From Mucilaginibacter phenanthrenivorans (GTDB taxonomy: Bacteria; Bacteroidota; Bacteroidia; Sphingobacteriales; Sphingobacteriaceae), in contig NZ_JAHVAP010000004.1 in NCBI RefSeq assembly GCF_024721155.1, positions 1-64,000 of the forward strand: DNA of 64,000 nt, in the 5' to 3' direction. Under the pieces are notes generated by a model, which did no database searches, was not told where the DNA came from, and saw only the letters and a program-made list of their open reading frames with translations. Positions 43,591 through 51,861 of the stretch are shown in pieces. Numbering within the stretch: position 1 is the first letter of the stretch; the number at the start of each line of letters is the position of its first letter. The translations under genes and the position numbers were made by a program.

Positions 43591-43748
43591 CCCCCTAACC
43601 GCCTAAAGGGGGAATGATGTGCGGATATGCAAATGTGCAGATGTGCGAATGAGAATTAATATTGAATAAAAGATTAGATAATAATAATGATACAGGATAG
43701 CAAAAACCAATCCAATCAAAAGCTCCCCCTTCAGGGGGCGGGGGGGGC
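43590..43748. repeat. C/G-rich palindromic unit 2 (murD-ftsW)
   Basis: The left arm starts at the last base of the murD stop (GCCCCCTAACCGCCTAAAGGGGG); the right arm is at 43723-43748 (CTCCCCCTTCAGGGGGCG...). The centre has GTGCGGATATGC/GTGCAGATGTGCGAAT units and an A-rich segment. From the ATG, 57 of 60 bases equal those at the start of murD. Confidence 0.9.
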
Positions 43749-43758
43749 TTATGCATAA
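43687..43758 (+). CDS. 23-residue leader peptide overlapping ftsW
   Basis: An ATG at 43687 opens 23 codons ending in TAA at 43756-43758. The product, MIQDSKNQSNQKLPLQGAGG plus AYA, is almost the repeat-encoded start of MurD. It ends inside the ftsW start region: the ftsW ATG (43751) lies eight bases before the end of the leader, in another frame, so ribosomes finishing the leader could reinitiate at ftsW. It is a relic or control peptide rather than a functional protein. Expression is inferred from the coupling geometry only. Confidence 0.6.
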   Translation: MIQDSKNQSNQKLPLQGAGGAYA

Positions 43759-44905
43759 AATACTCAATAACACAAAAGGCGACCGCTGGATCTGGCTGAT
43801 AGTAATACTACTTTCGGTTATATCATTGCTGGCGGTTTACAGCGCCATTGGGTCGCTTGCCTATAAGAAGGGAGTGGGTACTGAAACGATTTTGTTAAAG
43901 CACCTGTTTATGATAGTGGGCGGTATTGGATTGATGTATTTATCGCACAAAATTGATTACCGTTATTATCGCGGCATTTCAAAGTTGCTGATGATCATCA
44001 CCATCCCATTGTTGATGTACACGCTGTTATTTGGTAATCATGTTAACGAGGCCAGTCGCTGGATTGCGATCCCGGGAACCGGGCTCAGTTTTCAAACATC
44101 CGATTTGGCCAAGCTGGCGTTGATCACTTACCTGGCACGTACACTATCTATCAAACAAGAGAACATAAAAGATGTTAAGCAATCGTTCATCCCGATAATG
44201 GGTGCCGTTTGTGTTGTGTTCGCATTGATTGCCTGGGCGAACTTGTCGACCGCTTTGATGCTGTTTGGAGTTAGTATTTTATTGCTGATAATGGGCCGCA
44301 TAAGCGTTAAGCAAATTGCGGTTGTATGTTTAGGTGGAATGGTGGTACTATCGGGTATCGTGTTTTTAGGGCCACGCCGCCACATGTATATCACCCGTAT
44401 TGAAACCTTTATGCACCCTGAAAATGCTAATCCGGATAAAGCACAACAATCCAATCATGCCAAGATAGCCATTGCTACGGGCGGTATTTTTGGTAAGGGA
44501 ATAGGCAACAGCGACGAGATAAACAGTTTACCCGAAGCATATTCGGATGAGATCTATGCGATAATAGTTGAAGAATACGGCCTGTTTGGCGGGATAGTGT
44601 TGATAGGGATTTACCTGTTTTTATTGTTTAGGTGTATAAAAATTGCAACCAGGGCGCCAAAGGCATTCGGTACTTTGCTTGCTGCCGGGTTGAGTTTTAG
44701 TTTGACCATACAGGCTTTTGCAAATATGGCGGTTGCCGTAGGTTTAGGCCCCGTTACCGGCATCCCGTTGCCATTTGTGAGCATGGGCGGAACATCTATA
44801 TTGTTTACCAGCATTGCGTTTGGGATCATATTATCGGTAAGCAGGGATATTGACGAACCTAAAAAGGTAATAGTAGGGGAAATAAAGGAAGTAGCGATGG
44901 CTTAA
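43751..44905 (+). CDS. ftsW: Septal peptidoglycan polymerase/SEDS protein FtsW
   Basis: This 384-residue SEDS-family membrane protein polymerises lipid II at the septum with FtsI. About ten membrane helices are visible. Family marks are WLIVILLSVISLLAVYSAIG, ASRWIAIPGTGLSFQTSDLAKLALI, KIAIATGGIFGKGIGNSDEINSLPEAYSDEIYAIIVEEYGL-type residues (the conserved PEAYSDFIFA region) and GLGPVTGIPLPFVSMGGTSILF. Unlike MurD and MurG it keeps its own start (MHKILNNTKGDRW), overlapped by a repeat-encoded leader. Unit 3 of the palindrome begins directly after its stop. Confidence 0.96.
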   Translation: MHKILNNTKGDRWIWLIVILLSVISLLAVYSAIGSLAYKKGVGTETILLKHLFMIVGGIGLMYLSHKIDYRYYRGISKLLMIITIPLLMYTLLFGNHVNEASRWIAIPGTGLSFQTSDLAKLALITYLARTLSIKQENIKDVKQSFIPIMGAVCVVFALIAWANLSTALMLFGVSILLLIMGRISVKQIAVVCLGGMVVLSGIVFLGPRRHMYITRIETFMHPENANPDKAQQSNHAKIAIATGGIFGKGIGNSDEINSLPEAYSDEIYAIIVEEYGLFGGIVLIGIYLFLLFRCIKIATRAPKAFGTLLAAGLSFSLTIQAFANMAVAVGLGPVTGIPLPFVSMGGTSILFTSIAFGIILSVSRDIDEPKKVIVGEIKEVAMA

Positions 44906-45053
44906 GCCCCCTAACCCCCTGAAGGGGGAATGATGTGCAAATTCGTGAATGTGCGGATGTGCGAATAAAAAGAATAAAATAAAAAGAAAGCTGAAATGGT
45001 ACAAAGCAAAAGCATACCCAATCAAAAACTCCCCCTTCAGGGGGCTGGGGGGC
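44906..45053. repeat. C/G-rich palindromic unit 3 (ftsW-murG), overlaps murG codons 1-19
   Basis: The left arm begins right after the ftsW TAA (GCCCCCTAACCCCCTGAAGG...); the right arm is at 45029-45053. Between them are GTGCGGATGTGCGAAT, an A-rich stretch and the murG ATG at 44996. The coding part is a diverged version of units 1 and 2. Confidence 0.9.
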
Positions 45054-46144
45054 CGCGCATTATCATAAGTGGTGGCGGTACCGGGGGGCATATTTTCCCG
45101 GCTATTGCTATTGCCAATGCTTTGAAAAAGCTTGATCCGGCTACTGAGATCTTATTTGTTGGGGCTGCCGGGAGAATGGAGATGGAAAAGGTGCCGGCGG
45201 CAGGTTATAAAATAATAGGGTTGGAGATCCAGGGCATTCAACGTAAGTCTATCTGGAAGAATGTGATGTTCCCGGTTAAGCTGATGCTGAGCGTCAGGCG
45301 TTCTTTGGAGATTATTAAGGAATTTAAACCCGATGCGGTGGTTGGTGTTGGGGGATATGCTTCGGGGCCTTTATTGTATGCTGCATCAGTGAAAAACATC
45401 CCGTATTTAATACAGGAGCAAAATTCATACGCTGGCATAACCAATAAGTGGTTGGGTAAGAAGGCCAGCAAGATCTGTGTTGCATTTGACGGTATGGATA
45501 AGTTTTTTCCGTTCGACCGCATTATTAAAACAGGTAACCCTATCCGCAAGGATTCGGTAAATATTGCTGGTAAGCACATGCAGGCGTTGGAATTATATAA
45601 ATTATCAACGTTTAAAAAAACCATATTGGTTATAGGCGGCAGCCTTGGTGCGCGTACGTTGAACAATAGCATAATGGCCGGGCTTGATAAGCTGATAGCA
45701 GCCGACGTGCAGGTAATATGGCAAACCGGTAAGTTTTATTACAAGGGAATAATTGAAAAATTAGGTGAAGATTTTAACCCGGATATCAGGATTCTTGAAT
45801 TTGTTAACCGGATGGACCTCGCTTTTGCCGCGGCAGATGTGATCATATCAAGAGCAGGCGCCGGAACAATAGCCGAGTTGTACATGGTGAAAAAGCCTGT
45901 GATCCTGGTACCGTCGCCTAACGTGGCAGAAGATCATCAAACAAAAAATGCTTTGGCATTGGTGCAAGAGAACGCAGCTGTATTTATTGCAGACCGGGAT
46001 GCAGAAGAAAAATTAGTGGATAAGGCACTTGAACTGTTAAACGATAAGGAAACGCAAAGAAAGCTAAGCGAAAACATTGGCAAAATGGCAATGCCTGATG
46101 CTGATGAGGTTATAGCGAAGGAAGTATTTAAAATGATTAAATAG
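44996..46144 (+). CDS. murG: UDP-GlcNAc:undecaprenyl-PP-MurNAc-pentapeptide GlcNAc transferase with repeat-encoded N-terminus
   Basis: This 382-residue GT28 enzyme converts lipid I to lipid II on the inner face of the membrane. The canonical start RIIISGGGTGGHIFPAIAIANAL begins at about residue 21; further marks are VGVGGYASGPLLYAA, IQEQNSYAGITNKWLGKKA, VIGGSLGARTLN and ISRAGAGTIAELYMVKKPVILVPSP. Residues 1-19 (MVQSKSIPNQKLPLQGAGG) come from a palindromic unit, as in MurD, and no alternative ATG lies close to the native N-terminus. The catalytic core is intact. Confidence 0.96.
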   Translation: MVQSKSIPNQKLPLQGAGGPRIIISGGGTGGHIFPAIAIANALKKLDPATEILFVGAAGRMEMEKVPAAGYKIIGLEIQGIQRKSIWKNVMFPVKLMLSVRRSLEIIKEFKPDAVVGVGGYASGPLLYAASVKNIPYLIQEQNSYAGITNKWLGKKASKICVAFDGMDKFFPFDRIIKTGNPIRKDSVNIAGKHMQALELYKLSTFKKTILVIGGSLGARTLNNSIMAGLDKLIAADVQVIWQTGKFYYKGIIEKLGEDFNPDIRILEFVNRMDLAFAAADVIISRAGAGTIAELYMVKKPVILVPSPNVAEDHQTKNALALVQENAAVFIADRDAEEKLVDKALELLNDKETQRKLSENIGKMAMPDADEVIAKEVFKMIK

Positions 46145-46145
46145 T

Positions 46146-46182
46146 TTAGGAGTTCATAGTTGATGGTTCATAGTTCATAGAT
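46146..46182. repeat. 'GTTCATAG/GTTGATGG' repeat fragment before murC
   Basis: AGTTCATAGTTGATGGTTC followed by ATAGTTCATAG, the same family as 5461-5575 and 56584-56743 but without the inverted right half. Two copies of AATCGGTGAAAT follow at about 46210-46253. Confidence 0.65.
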
Positions 46183-46262
46183 GGAGAGAAAAAGATCAGT
46201 GGAATCATCAAACAATAAATCGGTGAAATTGCAAAGTTTAATCGGTGAAATCAAAATAAGAA

Positions 46263-47618
46263 ATGGAGTTAAATAACATAAAACGGGTTTATTTGGTAGG
46301 AATAGGGGGCATCGGCATGAGCGGATTGGCCCGGTATTTTCACCATTTGGGTTGTGTTGTTTGCGGCTATGATAAAACATCAACCGATCTGACTAACGAC
46401 TTGCATAACGAAGGCATTCAGATCATTTTTGATGATCGTCCGGATTGGATTCCTTATGCTTTTCAAACGCCGGACGAAGGGACGCTGATTATCTATACGC
46501 CTGCCATTCCAAAAGATTCAGCTATACTGAATTTCTTTAAGAACAACGGTTTTGAGTTGTTCAAGCGGTCGCAGGTATTGGGGATCATCAGCAAAAGCAT
46601 GTTTACAGTTGCTGTTGCGGGTACGCACGGCAAAACCACGACATCAACAATGGTTGCCCATATTTTAACGGATTCGGGTAAGGATTGCTCGGCATTTTTA
46701 GGCGGGCTGTCAACAAATTACCACAGCAACGTGCTGTATGGCAAAAATAACATTGTGGTGGTTGAGGCAGATGAATACGATCGTTCATTCCTGACGCTGT
46801 ATCCTGATGTCGCCATCATTACGTCAATGGATGCCGACCATTTGGATATTTATGGCGATCACGCGCATTTGACTGATTCGTTCAAAATGTTCGCTTCGCA
46901 GATAAAACCGGGCGGCACACTGATCCACAAAAAAGGGCTGGCTTTGGATAGCGGCTTTACCTATGCAGTTGAAGCGGAAGCTGATGCCACAGCATCGAAC
47001 ATAAGAATAGAGAACGGCGATTTCTATTTCGATTTTAAAAATAGTCAGAGCAGCATCACCAATATTAAAATGGGAATTGCCGGTACGCACAATATTGAAA
47101 ACGCGGTTGCTGCTATTGAAGCATGTTTGATCCTGGAGGTTTCGCCTGACGCTATAAAAAGCGCGCTGGAATCATTCCGGGGTGTACACCGCCGTTTTGA
47201 ATATGTAATAAAAAACGATCATCAAATATTTATTGATGATTATGCCCATCATCCGGAAGAATTGAAGGCAGCTATAAAATCGGTAAAAAGATTATACCCT
47301 GGCAAAAAGCTGACGACCATTTTTCAGCCGCATTTATACACCCGTACCCGTGACTTTGCGGATGGGTTTGCAGAGGCACTTGATCTGTCGGACGAACTGA
47401 TCATCCTGGATATTTACCCTGCGCGTGAATTGCCGATTGAGGGTGTAAACGCCGACATGATATTGGAGCGGATGAAGCTTGAAAACAAGCGCCGCATCAG
47501 CAAACAGGATGTTTTGGCTGTGATAAAGGAAGAAAAGCCGGAGCTGCTGTTAACAGTTGGCGCAGGCGATATCGATACATTGGTTCAACCATTAAAACAC
47601 ATATTGGAAAATGTTTAA
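46263..47618 (+). CDS. murC: UDP-MurNAc:L-alanine ligase
   Basis: This 451-residue Mur ligase adds L-Ala to UDP-MurNAc. It starts with a nucleotide-binding loop (VYLVGIGGIGMSGLARYF), then has the ATP loop VAGTHGKTTTSTM, EADEYDRSFLTLYPDVAIITSMDADHLDIYG-type central residues (about 168-197), FIDDYAHHPEELKAAI and FQPHLYTRTRDFADGF. It overlaps ftsQ by eight bases. It is separated from murG by 118 bases containing repeat fragments. Order and length are normal for Bacteroidota. Confidence 0.97.
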   Translation: MELNNIKRVYLVGIGGIGMSGLARYFHHLGCVVCGYDKTSTDLTNDLHNEGIQIIFDDRPDWIPYAFQTPDEGTLIIYTPAIPKDSAILNFFKNNGFELFKRSQVLGIISKSMFTVAVAGTHGKTTTSTMVAHILTDSGKDCSAFLGGLSTNYHSNVLYGKNNIVVVEADEYDRSFLTLYPDVAIITSMDADHLDIYGDHAHLTDSFKMFASQIKPGGTLIHKKGLALDSGFTYAVEAEADATASNIRIENGDFYFDFKNSQSSITNIKMGIAGTHNIENAVAAIEACLILEVSPDAIKSALESFRGVHRRFEYVIKNDHQIFIDDYAHHPEELKAAIKSVKRLYPGKKLTTIFQPHLYTRTRDFADGFAEALDLSDELIILDIYPARELPIEGVNADMILERMKLENKRRISKQDVLAVIKEEKPELLLTVGAGDIDTLVQPLKHILENV

Positions 47619-48474
47619 GAAACGCATCTGGAAACCGCTGTTGATCAGCCTTGCATGGATAACATGCTTTGGCGGCCTGGTGGTGCTGATGAGTTTTATT
47701 AATCAAAAGAAGGATGAAGTAGTTTGTAAGGATGTTAAAATTTACATTCCCGGCAACCAGTATTTTATAGATAGGGACGAGGTTGACAATATTTTGCAAG
47801 TGAACAGCCATGCGCTTATTGGCCGTAGGATGGCCGATATTAACATACATGAGCTCGAAAATAAATTAAAGAGCAATCCATTTATCGAGTTTGCCAAGGT
47901 GTACACTGATATGGATGGGATTATTAATGTAGAGATCAGCCAGCGCCAGCCGATTTTGAGGGTGATGAACCGCTTTGACCAGGATTTTTATGTGGATCAG
48001 CATGGCTTGAAAATTCCTTTATCAGGAAATTTTACCGCAAGGGTAATAGTGGCAAATGGATATATCGACGAGGCATTTGCCAATCATGTAGACAGCCTTC
48101 ATACGCCGATGGCGGCTGAGCTTTTTAAGACTGCTGATTACATAAGGAAAGATTCACTTTGGGATGCGCAGATAGCGCAGATCTACGTGAATAAGGATCA
48201 TGAAATTGAGCTGATCCCGCGGGTAGGCAACAATAGGATTTTGCTGGGCAACGCAGATTCATTGGACAGCAAGTTTCACAACCTGCTGGTATTTTATAAA
48301 AAAGCGCTGCCTTTGGTTGGTTGGGATGCATATAAAGTTATAAACATAAAATACGCTAACCAGGTGGTTGGCGTACGAAACGAGAATAAAAAAACAGATT
48401 CATTAAAAGCAAAAACAGCTGCTAACGATTCGACAAAAGCGATTAGGGATACATCTATTATAAAAAAGAATTGA
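47611..48474 (+). CDS. ftsQ: Cell-division protein FtsQ
   Basis: This 287-residue bitopic membrane protein has an N-terminal helix (PLLISLAWITCFGGLVVLMSFI), then a POTRA-like region with KIYIPGNQYFIDRDEVDNIL and ELENKLKSNPFIEFAKVYTDMDGIINVEISQRQPILRVMN-type residues (about 89-128). The C-terminus is long and polar. FtsQ links cytoplasmic and periplasmic divisome parts. It overlaps murC by eight bases and ends one base before ftsA. Divergence from proteobacterial FtsQ is usual in Bacteroidota; position supports the call. Confidence 0.92.
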   Translation: MFKKRIWKPLLISLAWITCFGGLVVLMSFINQKKDEVVCKDVKIYIPGNQYFIDRDEVDNILQVNSHALIGRRMADINIHELENKLKSNPFIEFAKVYTDMDGIINVEISQRQPILRVMNRFDQDFYVDQHGLKIPLSGNFTARVIVANGYIDEAFANHVDSLHTPMAAELFKTADYIRKDSLWDAQIAQIYVNKDHEIELIPRVGNNRILLGNADSLDSKFHNLLVFYKKALPLVGWDAYKVINIKYANQVVGVRNENKKTDSLKAKTAANDSTKAIRDTSIIKKN

Positions 48475-48475
48475 T

Positions 48476-49819
48476 ATGGACAAAACTTCAACTCAAGAAA
48501 AAACCTCACCAATAGTAGTGGGATTGGACATAGGTACTACAAAGATCTGTGCCATTGTTGGGCGTAGGAGCAAGAACGGCAAAATTGAAGTGTTGGGTAT
48601 TGGCAAGGCCGAATCTGCAGGAGTTACGCGCGGGATGGTTTCAAACATTGATAAAACTGTGCAGGGGATAAGTATTGCTGTTGATGTAGCAGGTACACAA
48701 TCGAACGTGGAAATCAAAGTAGTGAACGTAGGCATTGCAGGTCAGCATATTAAGAGCTTGCAACACCGCGGATTAATTACCCGCCGCGATATGTCGAACG
48801 AGATCTCCCGTAAGGATATTGACAAGTTGGTTGAAGATATGTATAACTTGGTAATGCCTCCGGGTGAAGAGATCATTCATGTATTGCCACAGGAATTTAC
48901 AGTTGATAATGAGCCGGGTATAAAGGACCCGATCGGTATGGCAGGCGTAAGGCTTGAAGCCAACTTCCATATCATCTCGGGCCAGGTTACTGCTATAAAA
49001 AATATAGTAAAGTGTGTTAACAAGGCAGGTCTGCAAAGCGAAGAACTTACACTGGAGCCCTTGGCTTCGTCGGAATCTGTATTGAGCGACGAGGAGAAGG
49101 AAGCTGGTGTTGTTTTGGTTGATATCGGCGGTGGTACTACAGATGTTGCTATCTTCCACGAGGGTATTATCCGTCATACAGCGGTTATCCCATTCGGCGG
49201 TAACAGTGTAACTGAAGATATCCGCGAGGGTTGTTCAGTAATGCGCAACATTGCGGAGCAGCTGAAGGTAAGGTTCGGATCGGCTTTGGCTGAAGAAAAT
49301 AAAGAAAACGAGATTGTTTGTGTTCCCGGCTTACGTGGCCGCGAGCCGAAGGAGATCTCGGTAAAGAATCTGGCTTTCGTGATCCAGGCCCGTATGGAAG
49401 AGATAGTGGAGCATGTTTACTACGAGATTAAGTCATCGGGATACGAGAAAAAGCTGATAGCAGGGATAGTAATCACAGGCGGCGGCGCGCAGCTTAAACA
49501 CCTGGCCCAACTGGTTGAATATGTTACAGGTTTGGATTGCCGCGTAGGTTACCCTAATGAGCATTTGGCTAAGAATGAAATGTTGCCGAAGAATGTTTAT
49601 GAGGAATTACAAAGCCCGACTTTCGCTACTGGTATAGGCCTGTTGATAAAGGGGATCCAGAAGATGGAGTATAACGATTACGTGCCGGTAGCTGAGGAGA
49701 AAAAGGATGTGAAGCCACGTTACACCGAGGATAGAAAGTTTGGTTTATTAGGAAAATTATTGGAAAGTGGTAAGCGTTTTATTAAGGACGACATTAATGA
49801 TGAGGATTTTTTAAAGTAA
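48476..49819 (+). CDS. ftsA: Cell-division protein FtsA
   Basis: This 447-residue actin-like ATPase tethers FtsZ to the membrane. Marks are VVGLDIGTTKICAIVG (phosphate 1), the SHS2-containing 1C domain (about residues 85-170), VVLVDIGGGTTDVAIFHEG (phosphate 2) and GIVITGGGAQLKHL (adenosine motif). The C-terminus GLLGKLLESGKRFIKDD is a membrane-targeting amphipathic helix. It follows ftsQ closely. The 126 bases to ftsZ hold DnaA-box-like sites, so ftsZ may have its own promoter. Confidence 0.97.
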   Translation: MDKTSTQEKTSPIVVGLDIGTTKICAIVGRRSKNGKIEVLGIGKAESAGVTRGMVSNIDKTVQGISIAVDVAGTQSNVEIKVVNVGIAGQHIKSLQHRGLITRRDMSNEISRKDIDKLVEDMYNLVMPPGEEIIHVLPQEFTVDNEPGIKDPIGMAGVRLEANFHIISGQVTAIKNIVKCVNKAGLQSEELTLEPLASSESVLSDEEKEAGVVLVDIGGGTTDVAIFHEGIIRHTAVIPFGGNSVTEDIREGCSVMRNIAEQLKVRFGSALAEENKENEIVCVPGLRGREPKEISVKNLAFVIQARMEEIVEHVYYEIKSSGYEKKLIAGIVITGGGAQLKHLAQLVEYVTGLDCRVGYPNEHLAKNEMLPKNVYEELQSPTFATGIGLLIKGIQKMEYNDYVPVAEEKKDVKPRYTEDRKFGLLGKLLESGKRFIKDDINDEDFLK

Positions 49820-49858
49820 ACTTTCCACATCGGCGCTATCTTTCCACATATTGACAAT

Positions 49859-49867
49859 TGTGGATAA
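49859..49867 (-). promoter_or_regulatory. DnaA-box match between ftsA and ftsZ
   Basis: TGTGGATAA is the inverse of the consensus DnaA box TTATCCACA. Two further TTTCCACA sequences lie at about 49822-49829 and 49841-49848. The site is 79 bases before the ftsZ start codon. Function is inferred; single consensus boxes also occur by chance. Confidence 0.4.
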
Positions 49868-49945
49868 GTGTTGTTGAAAAAGTTTTAATATTACAATAGA
49901 GAAATCTGATTATTCGTCAATCACATATAACTCAATATAAGGATT

Positions 49946-51544
49946 ATGCAGTTTGAGATGTTAAAAGAAAAGTCGTCTATCATCAAAGTAATTGGTGTTG
50001 GCGGCGGAGGGGGTAACGCAGTTAACCACATGTACAGGCAGGGAATTACCGGTGTGGACTTTATTATATGTAACACTGATGCGCAGGCATTGGAGTTAAG
50101 CCCCATCCCCAACAAGGTACAATTGGGTGCGAGCCTTACTGAAGGAATGGGCGCTGGTTCCATACCCGAAGTTGGTAAAAATTCGGCTATAGAAAATATT
50201 GATGATATAAAACAAATGCTTGGCTCCAACACCAAAATGCTGTTTATAACAGCAGGTATGGGTGGCGGTACCGGTACAGGGGCAAGCCCTATTATAGCAA
50301 AGGCTGCCCGCGAAATGGATATCCTTACCGTTGGGATCATAACTACCCCGTTTGCTTTTGAAGGCAAGCGCCGTAAGTTACAGGCCGATGCCGGTATGGA
50401 AGAGCTGAAAAAGAATGTAGATTCCTTTCTGGTGATTAGTAACGACAGGTTACGCCAGATTTTCGGAAACCTAACTTTAGGTTCTGCATTTGCACAGGCC
50501 GATAATATTTTAACAACTGCCGCAAAAGGCATTGCCGAAATTATTACGCTGCCAGGCTACATAAACGTCGATTTTAAGGATGTACGCACTGTGATGAAAG
50601 ATAGCGGTGTATGTATCATGGGCAGCTCGTCTGCCGATGGTGAAAACCGCGCATCTAAGGCTGTGGAAGGTGCATTGGCATCTCCGTTGTTAAAGGATAA
50701 CGAGATTGAAGGTGCACGTTATATCCTGCTGAACATCAGCTCGGGTGTGAAGGAAGTAACCATGGATGAAGTGAGCGTAATTACTGACTACATACAGGAA
50801 GAAGCCGGTTTGGCTGCCGACCTGATCTGGGGTAATTGCATCGACGAGAATTTAGGTGAAAAGATCTCAGTTACCATTATCGCTACCGGTTTCCAAACCA
50901 AGGATGAGCGTGAGAAGGAGCAAAGCACCAAGAAAGTAGTTTCGATGCTGATGCCTGAACCCGCACCAAAGGCTAAACCGGTAAATGAGTTTATTACCCC
51001 GGTAAAAGCTGATGCTGTTGCTGAGCCTTATATGAAAATGAAGGAAGAGCCTAAGCAAACAGGCTTGTTCGACCTTTTTGCCGCCCCGCGCGCAGAAGAG
51101 CCACAGGTTGTAAGATATGATCTTTCTGCACGGGAAGAGCCGGTTGCTGAAGAAGAGGAATCTGACGTGCCGGAAATGACCTTTAAAATAAGTGAACCTG
51201 CAACCAATTTTATGCAGCCTAAGGAAGAAAAACTTCCTGAACCTGAAAAGGAGCCGGAAATTGTTGTTGGTGCTGATGATAACAAAACCAATGAGTCGAT
51301 TGAAGAGCAGTTGCGTAAATCGCGTGAGCGCATCATGAGGCTTAAGGACCTGAGCATGAAGCTGCGCAGCGGCAACATCCAGGAGATGGAAAGTGTGCCG
51401 GCCTACAAACGCAAGGAAATTGCCTTACAGCAAACTCCTGCGAGCGATGAGAGCCATGTTTCCCGCTTCTCATTATTGCCTGACAGCGAAGGCAATATCG
51501 AGATTAAGAACAATAACTCGTTCCTGCATGATAATGTCGATTAG
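49946..51544 (+). CDS. ftsZ: Cell-division GTPase FtsZ
   Basis: This 532-residue tubulin-like GTPase forms the Z-ring. GVGGGGGNAVNHMYRQGI opens the domain, and the GTP loop GGGTGTG is at residues 106-112. The catalytic T7 region lies in NLTLGSAFAQADNILTTAAKGIAEIITLPGYINVDFKDV-type residues. From about residue 325 a long acidic linker follows, and near 482 the SVPAYKRKEI block is the FtsA-binding tail. A further 45 residues follow it. Length exceeds the usual 380-400 because of the linker and tail, common in Bacteroidota. A terminator follows. Confidence 0.97.
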   Translation: MQFEMLKEKSSIIKVIGVGGGGGNAVNHMYRQGITGVDFIICNTDAQALELSPIPNKVQLGASLTEGMGAGSIPEVGKNSAIENIDDIKQMLGSNTKMLFITAGMGGGTGTGASPIIAKAAREMDILTVGIITTPFAFEGKRRKLQADAGMEELKKNVDSFLVISNDRLRQIFGNLTLGSAFAQADNILTTAAKGIAEIITLPGYINVDFKDVRTVMKDSGVCIMGSSSADGENRASKAVEGALASPLLKDNEIEGARYILLNISSGVKEVTMDEVSVITDYIQEEAGLAADLIWGNCIDENLGEKISVTIIATGFQTKDEREKEQSTKKVVSMLMPEPAPKAKPVNEFITPVKADAVAEPYMKMKEEPKQTGLFDLFAAPRAEEPQVVRYDLSAREEPVAEEEESDVPEMTFKISEPATNFMQPKEEKLPEPEKEPEIVVGADDNKTNESIEEQLRKSRERIMRLKDLSMKLRSGNIQEMESVPAYKRKEIALQQTPASDESHVSRFSLLPDSEGNIEIKNNNSFLHDNVD

Positions 51545-51767
51545 TTAATTAGAGGTTAGAGATCAGAGGTTAGTTCTTTTGCGCCGGATAGGTAAGTTTA
51601 AGAAACAAATTCCTAATTGTATTTATATAAAAGGCCTTGCAAATTTTGCAGGGCTTTTATTTTGAAAACAGCTTCAGGGTTGTTTTCAAAATTTATCTCC
51701 TATTGCTAATCCTCCCAAACCCCGCTGCCAGGAACTAATCTCTAATTAACCAAACTCTAATCTCTAG
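51541..51767. repeat. 'TTAGAGGTTAGAGAT' repeat pair around the ftsZ terminator
   Basis: TTAATTAGAGGTTAGAGATC follows the ftsZ stop and the inverse type (GAACTAATCTCTAATTAACC, ACTCTAATCTCTAG) lies at 51733-51767. A single copy follows icmF at 28155-28176. The arms flank the terminator at 51628-51664. Confidence 0.65.
51628..51664 (+). terminator. Intrinsic terminator of the dcw cluster
   Basis: AAAAGGCCTTGCAA pairs with TTGCAGGGCTTTT (one bulge), followed by ATTTTG. It is the first good terminator after mraZ seen in the cluster, about 85 bases past the ftsZ stop. Confidence 0.75.
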
Positions 51768-51798
51768 CATTATAGCCTATTATAAAAAGTAATAATGA

Positions 51799-51829
51799 TT
51801 GTTTCTGCACGTTTTAAGGGCTATATTTG
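51799..51829 (+). promoter_or_regulatory. Consensus promoter of the alpha-oxoamine synthase gene
   Basis: TTG at 51799-51801, a 20-base spacer and TATATTTG at 51822-51829 fully match the Bacteroidota consensus. The expected leader to the TTG start at 51862 is about 26 bases. Confidence 0.75.
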
Positions 51830-51861
51830 TATTTTTATCTACACAATAAAAACGTAGCGGT

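Noticed and set aside
40283..45053. CRISPR array suggested by recurring short repeats
   Set aside because: The repeats are few, vary in length and orientation, are not separated by equal unique spacers, and lie between or within cell-wall genes; no cas gene is present.
49921..50532. 203-codon minus-strand frame opposite ftsZ
   Set aside because: A shadow of the ftsZ GTPase domain, with Pro/Ser-rich low-quality sequence (many Pro-Pro runs from Gly-rich loops).
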